DNA of 64,000 nucleotides from Intestinimonas massiliensis (ex Afouda et al. 2020). Its GTDB lineage: Bacteria; Bacillota; Clostridia; Oscillospirales; Oscillospiraceae. Below the pieces are notes generated by a model that worked only from the letters and a program-made list of their open reading frames with translations, was not told the DNA's origin and searched no databases. Position 1 is the first letter of the stretch. Every line of letters starts with the position of its first letter. The translations under genes and the position numbers were made by a program. Shown here piece after piece: positions 16,497-24,657 of this stretch. The stretch is taken from the NCBI RefSeq assembly GCF_900626285.1, contig NZ_LR131147.1:269444-333443 (forward strand), read 5' to 3'.

Positions 16497-17203
16497 ATCC
16501 CCACCTCCATGCACTGACGCTGCAGGTTCCGAAAGGAAACCCACGGTAAGCATGCCTGTTTGAGTATCCGCTTGTGGAGGTAATAGAACTCGTGGAGCTG
16601 ATACGGCGCTCCGGTCTTGGGGTTGAGGAACACATAGCAGCCGGTTTCAGGTATGTGTTCCAGAAGATGCTCCGCCTTGCTATTAAGGGTCAGTAGCCGC
16701 TGTCCCTTGAGAATGTACCGGCAGCGGATATGAAAATCGGCCCACGACAAGGTGATGAGTTCACATTGCCGCAGGCCGCTGGATAGTCCTGTGTAGATGA
16801 GAGGGAGTACGCCCAGTTGTTCCGCCGCATTCAGATACCGCTGGAGCTGCCCCAGGCGTAAGGGAGCGGTCTTATATTCCTCTGCCTTTGGTTCCTGGCA
16901 GAGCCGCACCGGGTTGTAGGGGATGCGCTGGTCACGGGCCGCTTCATCCATACAGCGCCGCAGGAGCAGGTGGACGCACCAGACGCTTCTCGCGCTGAGT
17001 CCCTGACTCCGCAGGCTGTCATAGAAACTGGTGACGGTACCTTCTGACAGCTCAGCCAGCGGGATGTCCCCGATTTTGGGGAGAATGTGGCGGTAGATCA
17101 GGTTGCAGTATCCGCTTACGGTGCTGCCGTTCCATCTGCCCTGATTCTCGCAGAACCAGCGGTCGCACCACCGGCCTACCGTGAGGTTAGTCTCTTTCTG
17201 CAT
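16493..17203 (-). CDS. Degenerate tyrosine-recombinase partner
   Basis: A 236-residue recombinase-like protein directly upstream of the integrase. It keeps the N-terminal DNA-binding domain and box I Arg (SSGLRQCELITL). At box II it reads FRNLQRQC where active enzymes have FHDLRHTC, and it ends a few residues later, so the second Arg, the His and the Tyr are all missing. It cannot cut DNA. The ATG at 17203 has AAAGGAGG upstream, and its stop overlaps the integrase start by 4 bp. The tidy overlap argues for a kept, perhaps regulatory or architectural, gene rather than decay; a frameshifted relic remains possible. Confidence 0.8.
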   Translation of the reverse strand: MQKETNLTVGRWCDRWFCENQGRWNGSTVSGYCNLIYRHILPKIGDIPLAELSEGTVTSFYDSLRSQGLSARSVWCVHLLLRRCMDEAARDQRIPYNPVRLCQEPKAEEYKTAPLRLGQLQRYLNAAEQLGVLPLIYTGLSSGLRQCELITLSWADFHIRCRYILKGQRLLTLNSKAEHLLEHIPETGCYVFLNPKTGAPYQLHEFYYLHKRILKQACLPWVSFRNLQRQCMEVGI

Positions 17204-17588
17204 ATCGTCTCCTCCTTTCGGCAACCGAACAATACCACAGAAAGAGGGAAATAGCCACTACTTTATCGCCCCGTGTATGCCTTTGTTGTCTTTTGTGCGG
17301 CTGCATGGTAAAATGAGATACCTTTCCAGGCTACTTGTAAAGAGTGCTCTATTCTTTGTTTATGCGGCGCAATTCCTGCGTCCCGTCTCTGAGGTGATCC
17401 GCCCTGTCATTGCCCTTGAAACCAGGCGGAATATCTTTTAATATACAGAATCCAATCCCACACAAATCCCAAAAGACGAAAGGTTTTCTTGAAACAAGCA
17501 GGGCAAAAGAGTTCTAAAGAGGAACTGCCGAAGCAGCGGAAAGCGTCAAAGAGAGCGGTAAAGTGCCGGCTGAAGGTTCCGACACACA

Positions 17589-17633
17589 TTTGGGAGCAAG
17601 ATGCCGGGAGTTCGAGTCTCCCCACTCGGACCA
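17589..17633 (+). tRNA. tRNA-Pro(UGG) 3' fragment, attachment-site core
   Basis: The 45 bases match the 3' part of a tRNA-Pro: anticodon loop TTTGGGA (anticodon TGG at 17,591-17,593), 3' anticodon stem GCAAG, variable loop ATGCC, T-arm GGGAG-TTCGAGT-CTCCC, acceptor strand CACTCGG, discriminator A and encoded CCA. The 5' half (acceptor CCGAGTG, D-arm) is absent upstream. This is the footprint left at one end of an element integrated into the 3' end of a tRNA gene. The intact tRNA should lie at the other end of the element. Confidence 0.8.
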
Positions 17634-17661
17634 ACTAAGGTTGCTGAAAAAGATGCAACCC

Positions 17662-17691
17662 CTGAAACCCTTGCTGCGGCAAGGGTTTCAG
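17662..17691. repeat. 13-bp inverted repeat
   Basis: CTGAAACCCTTGC pairs with GCAAGGGTTTCAG around a 4-base loop. It lies just past the att core and has no U-run. It could be a recombinase or tRNA-processing structure; its role is unclear. Confidence 0.5.
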
Positions 17692-17790
17692 CCGTTTCAG
17701 AGGGAAAAATCGAGCACCAGCCGAGATGGAGATGCAAAAGGCCATTTTCGTGATGTGGGGTGATTCGAACCTCTGAGCAAAGAGAAAACA

Positions 17791-17851
17791 GCGAGAGAAG
17801 CCCCCGCTGGTAGTTCAAATCGAACTGCTAGCGGGGGCTTCTCGCTTTTTA
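17791..17851 (+). terminator. Strong terminator downstream of the tRNA-Pro site
   Basis: GCGAGAGAAGCCCCCGCT pairs with AGCGGGGGCTTCTCGC (one two-base bulge, inner arms also pair), followed by TTTTT at 17,846-17,850. It is oriented to end transcription of an intact tRNA-Pro on the plus strand before unit B begins. Confidence 0.8.
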
Positions 17852-17977
17852 TTACGTAGCTGTTTCAGTTGGTGGTATTGCTTGCTTTGTCCTTGGTTCC
17901 TTGGTGGTCTTGGTAATAGCTTTCTGACATGGTTTTGGATATACTTGCGTTGCAAAACGAGGAAAGGAGCGCAGACC

Positions 17978-18424
17978 ATGGCAGACAAGAAAAATCTATG
18001 CGCCCAAATCGACATCGCCCTGCACAACCGGGTAACAGAAGAAAAAGACCGCCTGGAGATGACCACCAGCCAGTACATCGCATCACTGCTCACTGAATAC
18101 TACAAGATGAAAGATGAGAATGGAGGAATCAACATGACAGGCAGCAGAACGATAGCATTCCAGATCCCCGAGGAACTCTTCCAGCGCATCAAGACCCACC
18201 TGGCCAGAGAAACGGCTCGGACCGGCGTAAAGCTCACCCAGCGGGACTTCGTCCTGGGCCTGATCGAGCGGGCGCTGGCGGAAGCCGAAGCCAGCCTGGC
18301 CCCACAGGAGGCCCCGGAGAGCACCGAGGAAGCCCCGGAGGACAGTGGAGCCGCCGGTACCACCCCAGACGCCAGCGAGGCCAGCGCAGAGGCGGAGAGA
18401 GACACAGCGGACATCGAACAATAA
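17978..18424 (+). CDS. Small regulator-like protein at the left end of unit B
   Basis: A 148-residue protein. Residues 1-35 (IDIALHNRVTEEKDRLEMT) and 55-95 (FQIPEELFQRIKTHLARET) each look like a ribbon-helix-helix or arc-type DNA-binding half. A long Ala/Glu/Ser/Pro-rich disordered tail follows. The ATG at 17,978 follows GGAAAGGAGC. A strong terminator right after the gene separates it from the next one, so it is monocistronic or partly attenuated. It is the first gene of unit B and may regulate the element. No exact family name is claimed. Confidence 0.65.
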   Translation: MADKKNLCAQIDIALHNRVTEEKDRLEMTTSQYIASLLTEYYKMKDENGGINMTGSRTIAFQIPEELFQRIKTHLARETARTGVKLTQRDFVLGLIERALAEAEASLAPQEAPESTEEAPEDSGAAGTTPDASEASAEAERDTADIEQ

Positions 18425-18442
18425 CACAAGGAGTCAAAGCAA

Positions 18443-18498
18443 GGGGCCGGAGAACACATCTCAAGCGGATGTGTCCTCCGGCCCCTTTTTTGTTTTTT
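18443..18498 (+). terminator. Strong rho-independent terminator
   Basis: GGGGCCGGAG-ACACATC pairs with GATGTGT-CTCCGGCCCC (18,443 to 18,485) with one mismatch, followed by TTTTTTGTTTTTT. It separates the first gene of unit B from the TOPRIM gene. Confidence 0.9.
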
Positions 18499-18513
18499 CG
18501 AGAAGGAGATGAC

Positions 18514-19446
18514 ATGATGCAAACAGCAGAAAGGACGCGTTTTACAGAGGCTGAAATGGCCACTGTCCGAGACACGGACCTTCCGGATCTGCTGAGCTCC
18601 CTGGGCTACCAGGTGAAGCGGATCGGCAGGTACTACACCACGCAGGAGATGGACAGCATCCGAATCAAGGACAGACGTACCTGGTTCCGCTACTCAGAGG
18701 GCATCGGCGGAGATGCCATCACATTCCTCCAGCGGTTCTATAACAAAAGTTTCCCGGAGGCCGTGGAGTACCTGCTGACCTGGCATGGCCGCGCCCGTGA
18801 CTCTCCCTCGGTGAGCACTCCGCGGCAGACCAAGGAAAAGGAGGAAAAGGTCCCCTTTACCCTCCCCCCTGCCAACGTGGATCACCGAAGGGTGTTTGCC
18901 TATCTCCGCAAGCGTGGGATCGCACCCCAAGTGATCCGGGGCTTTGTGGAGGCTGGATTGCTGTACGAGGACGCCCAACATCACAACTGTGTCTTTGTTG
19001 GCCGGGACCAATCAGGAGCGCCGGTATTTGCCAATCAACGAGGAACCTATGATTGGAACAGCAGCAGCTTCAAGGGGGATGTCCCAGGCAGCAATAAGGA
19101 TATCGCATTTCGACTTCACTGCAGCAAGAAGCATGATGCAGTTCTTGTCTTTGAGGCCCCAATCGACCTGATGAGCTTCTGCACCCTGCACCGGAAAGTA
19201 ACCTCCAACGCGGTGGCGCTGTGTGGGCTGTACGAAGGAGGACTGCGGACCTATCTGCGAGACAACCCACACATACGCCGGATCATTCTGTGCCTGGATA
19301 ACGATGAACATGGTCAGCAGGCAACCCAAAAGCTCCGAGAGATGTTTTCCGCAAAGGACTATGAGGTGTCTCAACAACTTCCGCCACAGGGAAAGGATTG
19401 GAATGAGTATCTGCTGCAACGAAATGTGCTCCGGGAAAGGGGGTGA
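18514..19446 (+). CDS. DUF3991/TOPRIM domain protein (primase-like)
   Basis: About 310 residues. The N-terminal part (LPDLLSSLGYQVKRIGRYY then TWFRYSEGIGGDAITFLQRF) is the zinc-finger-like/DUF3991 region of mobile-element primases. The C-terminal half is a TOPRIM fold with the acidic motifs VFEAPIDLMS and CLDNDEHGQQA. Such proteins are thought to prime the transferred strand. The start (18,514 or the adjacent ATG 18,517) follows AAGGAG. No helicase domain is present, as usual for the short versions found in conjugative elements. Confidence 0.8.
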   Translation: MMQTAERTRFTEAEMATVRDTDLPDLLSSLGYQVKRIGRYYTTQEMDSIRIKDRRTWFRYSEGIGGDAITFLQRFYNKSFPEAVEYLLTWHGRARDSPSVSTPRQTKEKEEKVPFTLPPANVDHRRVFAYLRKRGIAPQVIRGFVEAGLLYEDAQHHNCVFVGRDQSGAPVFANQRGTYDWNSSSFKGDVPGSNKDIAFRLHCSKKHDAVLVFEAPIDLMSFCTLHRKVTSNAVALCGLYEGGLRTYLRDNPHIRRIILCLDNDEHGQQATQKLREMFSAKDYEVSQQLPPQGKDWNEYLLQRNVLRERG

Positions 19447-19520
19447 AAATTCCAAAAAGAAGAAATGACAATATGATTTCCGGCAAATCAAAAGAAAAAT
19501 TGTTGTAGGAGGAATCCAAT

Positions 19521-20429
19521 ATGAAACGCATTTTGACCACGATGTGCGCCCTGACCCTGCTCCTGGCGGCATCTGTCCCTGCTCTGGCCGCTGAACCGGA
19601 GCAAAGTGCCAGTTACTACCCCACATCGGTGGAGGAGTATATGGAGGGAGACAGCCCCAGGATCAAGAAAGTGTACCAGCTGTCCCTGGCAGATGACCCC
19701 TCCCAGATTCCCACCGAGGATTTTGAGCGGGATGGCCGCCTCTATTATCTGCTGGACATGACGCGGAAGGACGAGGTTGGGGTGGACATTCAGACCATCA
19801 CCCAGACCAAAACTCTGGCCAGTGAGACCAACAATATGGAGAAGATCCTCCAGAGTCTGGAACCGCAGATGGAGGTAACCACAGAGGACGGTTATACTGG
19901 CACTCTGACACTGGATCATACCACTGTCAAGGTAGCGGCAGACGGTTATGCTACCCGGACAAAGGATCTCTCCGCCACCCGCACCTATCCCAATCTCTCG
20001 GAAGCGGATGTATCTTTGATTCCAAAGAGCATTGAGGACAATGGGAAAAGCCTGACTCTGGCAGACGTCCAGTGGGCCGAGACCAGTGAAGCTGGGGCGG
20101 ATGGGGCCGTCACCCGTTATACCGCCACTGCCAAATATACCGGCACTACCAGCAGCACCTATGCTACTGGCTACACTGTTACGGCAGACTATACCGGCCA
20201 AGTTTCCAAAACCAACTGCTCTGTGTTGACCTATACCGCCATTTTTGGCAGCATGGAGATCCCCGCGGAGCAGACTGACCCGGCCCCCACAGATACCCCT
20301 TCCAGCGAAAACTCAAACGGGGCCATGGCAGATATCGACATCAAACAGCCCCTCCTGATTGGCGGCGCGATTCTCTTGCTGACTGCAGGTGGGGTTTTCC
20401 TGTTCAAGCGGTATAAAGGAAGGAGCTGA
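19521..20429 (+). CDS. Secreted, membrane-anchored surface protein
   Basis: A 302-residue protein. It has a signal peptide (ILTTMCALTLLLAASVPALA), a Thr-rich beta-type ectodomain with repeated Y-T-T strands (residues 30-245), a short Pro/Ser linker and a C-terminal transmembrane helix (LLIGGAILLLTAGGVFLF) with a basic stop (KRYKGRS). AGGAGG precedes the ATG. It stands directly before the sortase and adhesin genes, and the three form a surface-display block. It lacks an LPxTG motif, so it is held by its helix. Role probably in cell contact during mating or adhesion; this is inference. Confidence 0.7.
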   Translation: MKRILTTMCALTLLLAASVPALAAEPEQSASYYPTSVEEYMEGDSPRIKKVYQLSLADDPSQIPTEDFERDGRLYYLLDMTRKDEVGVDIQTITQTKTLASETNNMEKILQSLEPQMEVTTEDGYTGTLTLDHTTVKVAADGYATRTKDLSATRTYPNLSEADVSLIPKSIEDNGKSLTLADVQWAETSEAGADGAVTRYTATAKYTGTTSSTYATGYTVTADYTGQVSKTNCSVLTYTAIFGSMEIPAEQTDPAPTDTPSSENSNGAMADIDIKQPLLIGGAILLLTAGGVFLFKRYKGRS

Positions 20430-21199
20430 TTCAACTGAAGCTGAGAGCACTTCTGCTGGCCACAATGCTATGCACCCTGTGCGTGGGACAGGCCAGCGCC
20501 CTGGAATATACCATGGAGGCCCCGGACGATTACCTATTCGGCAGACCTACCAGCGATGACACCATCTACGAATGGGAAGATCCCAATGTAGACCGGAGTA
20601 AGAACACCGCCCTGATCCCGCCTGGATTTGGCACACCTACCAGTTACCTCCCCGGCAGCGGCGACCCTCTGACGCCCAATCTCATCCCCGGTGCTCTGGA
20701 TGGTGGCGGGCTGGTGTCCCAGACCGGGAGCGTCAACTATCCTGTGATCGACACAGGAAATGGGAGCAGTTCTGGCCAGAACGTCGGCTATACCGCCGTC
20801 ACCAGCGATCTCTACTACTCCGGCGGACACCTGGGGACACTCAAGATCCCGGCCATCGGCCTGTCTACCAAGGTCTACGAAGGGACAGACAGCAGCACTC
20901 TGGCAAAAGGGGCCGGTCATTTCCCTGGCACCAGCATCTGGGATGGAAACTGCTGTATTGCGGGTCACAACCGCGGAGTCCGGGATGATTTTGGAGACCT
21001 GCATACCCTGGAGCCAGGCGATACCATTACCTGGACTACCAAACTGGGCACACGCACCTATCAGGTGGTCAGTGTAGAAAAGGTACTGGAGACAGACACC
21101 AGCGACACAGCCTCTACCACCGACAACCGCATTACCCTATTTACCTGTGTCCGTGATCAGCAGGAATACCGCTGGTGCGTCCGGGCCGTAGAACTTTAA
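20426..21199 (+). CDS. Sortase (class D-like)
   Basis: A transpeptidase that would link LPxTG-type proteins to the wall or to each other. The catalytic His (CIAGHNRGV), Cys (ITLFTCVRD) and Arg (YRWCVRAV) are all present in the C-terminal 120 residues. The nearest ATG (20,465) lacks a ribosome site and cuts the signal peptide. Reading from a CTG at 20,426, which overlaps the upstream stop (CTGA), gives a complete signal peptide with a basic start (IQLKLRALLLATM) and AAAGGA five bases before, so this start is preferred. It is followed by a terminator. Its likely substrate is the LPRTG protein encoded next. Confidence 0.85.
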   Translation: MIQLKLRALLLATMLCTLCVGQASALEYTMEAPDDYLFGRPTSDDTIYEWEDPNVDRSKNTALIPPGFGTPTSYLPGSGDPLTPNLIPGALDGGGLVSQTGSVNYPVIDTGNGSSSGQNVGYTAVTSDLYYSGGHLGTLKIPAIGLSTKVYEGTDSSTLAKGAGHFPGTSIWDGNCCIAGHNRGVRDDFGDLHTLEPGDTITWTTKLGTRTYQVVSVEKVLETDTSDTASTTDNRITLFTCVRDQQEYRWCVRAVEL

Positions 21200-21248
21200 G
21201 CGCAGAGCGTTTTCTCTCAACACAAGGAAACGCACTGCGCTTTTTTCT
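21199..21248 (+). terminator. Terminator after the sortase gene
   Basis: AGCGCAG-CGTTT pairs with GAAACG-CTGCGCT around a loop of about 16 bases, followed by TTTTTTC. Confidence 0.75.
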
Positions 21249-21343
21249 TTGCTTCTTCTGAATCTTAACTAAATCATGTTTAGAAAGAGGTGGTGAGCAA
21301 CGTATGTTCAACACCTCTTTCCGCCCATTTTGAAGGAGGCGCT

Positions 21344-22510
21344 ATGAAAAAACTGCTATCCCTGTTTTTGGCCTGTATCCTGCTGCTTGGCATCCTGCCC
21401 ACATCAGTCTTTGCCGCAGACAGTGTGGAAGAAGCCCTAGGCGAGGTCAACATCTACAATGGAGACTATGAACTGGGCTATCTCTCTATCAACGGAGCAG
21501 TCAAAAAGCAGACATACACCTACTTTTTGTACGAATCCAATGATGGAACAACAAAGGAGTCCCCAGCCTACTGCGTCAACCCCACCACCCCCGGAGTCCC
21601 GCAGAGCGTAGGCCCTGGTGAGAGCATCAAGTACCTGGCCGAGGAAAAGGCCAGCGACCCCAAGGTGGTAGGCATCATCTCCAACGGCTACCCTCACCGC
21701 AGCCTGGGGGAGCTAAACCTGGACAACAAATATCAGGCATATTACGCCACCAAAATGGCCCTTTGGTGCTACCTGCTCCCCAACTGGAATATCGCCAATC
21801 TGAAGGTAGCCCCCGGCCTGACCGGCTCTGAACTGGACATTGGCAATCGCATCCTAGCTGCTGCCAAGGACATTTATAAGCGGGGTACGACCTACAACTA
21901 TATGCTCTCTCCCCGGATGACCGTCACAGCGGACAAGTCTACGGCCTACCCCGTGACCATCGACGGCCAGGCATACTTGCAACAGGTATTTACTGTCTGG
22001 AGCGAGACCTGGGTGTACGACTATGATGTGACCGTATCGTTCTCTGATCCCGGCAGTGTTCCGGATGGCACAAAGATCGTGGATGCCAACAACAACGAGA
22101 TCACCGCCGTTACCACCCAGCCCACCTCGGATGGCTACGCGGGCACATTCAAGGTGCTCTATCCCGCCAGCAGTGTGGAGGGACAGTCCGGTAATGTGCA
22201 GCTCTCCCTTTCCGCACCGGTAGCCCAGTATGCTGCCATGTACGCTGTGTGCCAGGAGAAGGACAAGTACGGCGAACTGCAAAACTACATCTGCGACCTG
22301 GACAACAATGTGCGGCTGGATGTGGCCGCCATCAGCAGTTATGCGGACGGCGGGGAACCCGGCCCGGACGAGACGGCCCTAAAGATTGTGAAGCTGGAGG
22401 AAGGGACCGAGCTCCCTCTGGAAGGGGCTGTATTCTCCATCTATGACCCGGAGGGACGCAAGGTACGCCCCAAACCGTACAGGTCAAGGAAGGGCAAACC
22501 GTCACGGTAG
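21344..22510 (+). pseudogene. Cna-B adhesin/pilin, N-terminal part (frame broken)
   Basis: This part has a signal peptide (LLSLFLACILLLGILPTSVFA), then a thioester-type head domain with SPAYCVNPTTPGVPQS and YYATKMALWCYLLPNW. The usual Gln of the TQxA motif reads Lys here. Next comes the start of a first Cna-B/SpaA domain (LEGAVFSIYDPEGRKV). The sequence then leaves frame at about 22,460 and stops at 22,510 in nonsense residues. The following Cna-B strands (QTVQVKEGQTVTVEF) continue in another frame. By comparison with normal Cna-B domains roughly 25-30 codons are missing at the junction, so this looks like an out-of-frame deletion. The ATG at 21,344 follows AAGGAGG. Confidence 0.8.
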
Positions 22511-22527
22511 AGTTCCGCAACCAGCCT

Positions 22528-24204
22528 ATGGGAAACCTCATCATCCATAAGCTGTCCAGCAAGGACAAGATCCCGCTGGAGGGGGTGCAGTTCAAGATCA
22601 CTTATGCGGATGGCACCTATCTCCCAGACGAGGGCGGTAAGCTGTCCTCCAATGGCCTGTACTGGACCAATGCGGAGGGCCAGATCGTCCTTTCCGGCAT
22701 CACCGGCACAGTGGTAGTAACTGAAGTGGAAAGCATCCCTGGGTACACCATCGACCCCAACACCCAGAGCCAGACGGTGGTGGTCAACCCGGTCGATACA
22801 CAGGAACTCTGGTTCTACAATTCGCCGGTAGGCGGTGTGGAGTTTACCAAAGTCAATGAGGCAGATAAAACGGAAACCATCTCCGGCGTCACCTTTGAAA
22901 TCCGCCGCGTCAGCGACGACGCTCTGGTGGATACCGTGACCACTGGGAAGGATGGAAAAGTGTTTCTGCCCCTGGAGGCTGGCGACTACTATGCCCAGGA
23001 GACCAAGGCTGCGGATGGATTTAAGCTGGATGATACGCCCATCTATTTTACCGTCAAGGACGGAGAGACCACCCGCAAGACGGTGACCAACAAGGCATTC
23101 TCCGGCATCCTGCTGCACAAGATCGACGCAGACACCCGAAAGGGCATTTACGGCGTGACCTTCCTCCTCTACGACGGCAATATGAATCCTGTGGATCAGT
23201 TCACCACCGACCAGAACGGATACGCCTACATTGACACCCTGGATCTGTCTGGCAAGGTGTATCTGCGGGAGCTGGAGAACGAGGGCTACATCGTAGACGA
23301 ACAGCTGAAAACCGTCTATATAAAGCCTGGCGAGACCACGGAAATCACCTGGGAAAACCGGGCCATCACAGGCCAGATCCAGATTGTCAAGAAGTCTGCC
23401 GACTACAACCCCACCAACGGCCTGCCTGCCGGAACGCTGCTGGAGGGGGCCGTATTTGAGATTTATGATAAGGCGGGTAATCTAGTGGACACCATCCGCT
23501 CCGACAGCCGAGGGCTGGCCGTGTCCAAACCTTTGCCTCTCTCCCGCTATACCATCCGGGAGGTCAAGGCTCCGGCCAATTACGGCGTAAATGAAACGGA
23601 ACTCACCGCCTATCTGGAACATGAGGGACAGATCGTCAAATTTGAGGTGACCAACAAGAGCCTGACCACCGGCGTGTCCATTACCAAAACCGGCCCCAAG
23701 GAGATCATGGCGGGCCAGCCGGTGCGCTACACATTCTCTGGGATTGCCAACACATCCAATGTCCGGCTGGATAGTTTTTATTGGCGCGATACCCTTCCCG
23801 CAGAGGTGCGGTTGGATACGGTGGTCACCGGAACCTATAACTTCCCCGGCACCTATAAGATCACCTACCGTGTGAACGGTGGCGAGTATCGGACCCTGGC
23901 AGACAACCTGTCCACCAGCAAGAACTACACCCTGGCTGCCTCGGCCACCGCACTGGGCCTTGCCAGCAATGAACGGATCACAGAGGTCATGTTCGTCTTT
24001 GGACAGGCCCCTGCTGGCTTTGCCCAGGTAGAAAAGCCGTACCTCCACTGCACCGCCGTGGACAACCTGGCCTCCACTTCGTTTGTCAATGTGGCCGACG
24101 TGGGCGGCGTCTACAACGGCCAGTGGGTGCAGGCCGTCAGCCGTTGGGTGACCACGGTGTACGGCAAGCCCGTCATTCCCACCCTGCCCCGGACGGGGTA
24201 TTAA
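22528..24204 (+). pseudogene. Cna-B adhesin/pilin, C-terminal part ending in LPRTGY
   Basis: The reading frame that continues the adhesin actually opens upstream at about 22,465. From 22,528 it encodes four or more Cna-B/SpaA repeats, each starting with a strand such as GNLIIHKLSSKDKIPLEGV, GVEFTKVNEADKTETISGV or GILLHKIDADTRKGIYGV and ending in a short E-x-x-x-P strand. These domains usually form internal Lys-Asn isopeptide bonds. A last domain of about 180 residues precedes the C-terminus VIPTLPRTGY. The protein stops at the sorting motif, with no hydrophobic helix or basic tail behind it. Without a start codon and signal peptide this half is probably not displayed. Confidence 0.75.
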
Positions 24205-24210
24205 GCCCTT

Positions 24211-24245
24211 GGGGGACTCACAAAAGCTGTGAGTTCCCCTCTTTC
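24211..24245 (+). terminator. Terminator after the adhesin gene
   Basis: GGGGGACTCACA pairs with TGTGAGTTCCCC around a short loop, followed by TCTTTCTT, which is a weak U-run. Confidence 0.6.
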
Positions 24246-24285
24246 TTACAACCAACTATTCTAACAGAAAAAGGAGAAATGAACG

Positions 24286-24657
24286 ATGTTGAAGATCACT
24301 GCCACTGGAAATCTGACCAATGATGTGGAGCTGAAGATGAACGAAACCACGGGCAAGCCCTATGCCATCCTGCGCATCGCCTCGGACCGCCGCTATCGGG
24401 ATCAGGACGGCAACCGGCTCACCGACTTCATCTCCATCAAGGTGCGCGGCCCCCTGGCCGAGTTCTGTGCCGCCTATGCCTGGAAGGGCTGCAAGCTGGC
24501 CGCCTCCGGCGACTTCGAGACCATCACTTTTTCTGACGATCCCACCCGCCAGCCCGGCTTCCTGATCAAGGCTACGGAGGTGGAGCTCCTCTCCCCCCGT
24601 CGGGCAGAGGATGCGACCGCTGCCGAGCAGAACCAGGGCGAGTGTGAGGCCGCCTGA
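24286..24657 (+). CDS. ssb: Single-stranded DNA-binding protein
   Basis: A 123-residue OB-fold protein (MLKITATGNLTNDVELKM, then ISIKVRGPLAEFCAAYAWKG). It is shorter than chromosomal SSB (about 160-180) and lacks the acidic DDDIPF tail that recruits other repair proteins. It would protect the transferred strand of the element. The ATG at 24,286 follows AAAGGAG. Its stop overlaps the ParB-like start (TGATG), opening a tightly packed operon that runs to about 36 kb. Confidence 0.85.
   Translation: MLKITATGNLTNDVELKMNETTGKPYAILRIASDRRYRDQDGNRLTDFISIKVRGPLAEFCAAYAWKGCKLAASGDFETITFSDDPTRQPGFLIKATEVELLSPRRAEDATAAEQNQGECEAA

Larger units (their letters stand above)
1..17633 (-). mobile_element. Unit A: integrative mobilizable element (left part outside the window)
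   Basis: The genes run on the minus strand from two overlapping tyrosine-recombinase genes at 15.5-17.2 kb to a MobP-type relaxase and an excisionase-like fragment at the left edge. The right limit is set at the 3' end of a tRNA-Pro fragment (17,589-17,633), the usual target of tyrosine recombinases. No VirB4, VirD4 or other mating-pair gene is visible in it, so it probably relies on a helper element such as unit B. The cargo is a type I restriction-modification operon with Fic and a block of small orphan genes. The left limit is not visible, and assigning all of 1-17.6 kb to one element is inference. Confidence 0.6.
17204..17977. other. Gene-free junction between units A and B
   Basis: About 770 bp with no credible gene. 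It holds the tRNA-Pro 3' fragment (17,589-17,633), a 13-bp inverted repeat without a U-run (17,662-17,674 with 17,679-17,691) and a strong terminator (17,791-17,850). Reading frames crossing it are low-complexity by-products of these structures. The stretch 17,204-17,588 between the recombinase genes and the att core is AT-richer and may contain recombinase arm sites. Confidence 0.6.

Noticed and set aside
17407..17634. Frame reading VRVGRLELPASCSQM
   Set aside because: This phrase is the reverse-strand translation of the tRNA-Pro fragment, a well-known annotation artefact.
17546..17818. 90-codon minus-strand frame across the unit A/B junction
   Set aside because: It crosses the tRNA fragment and terminator hairpins and has no domain; treated as non-coding.
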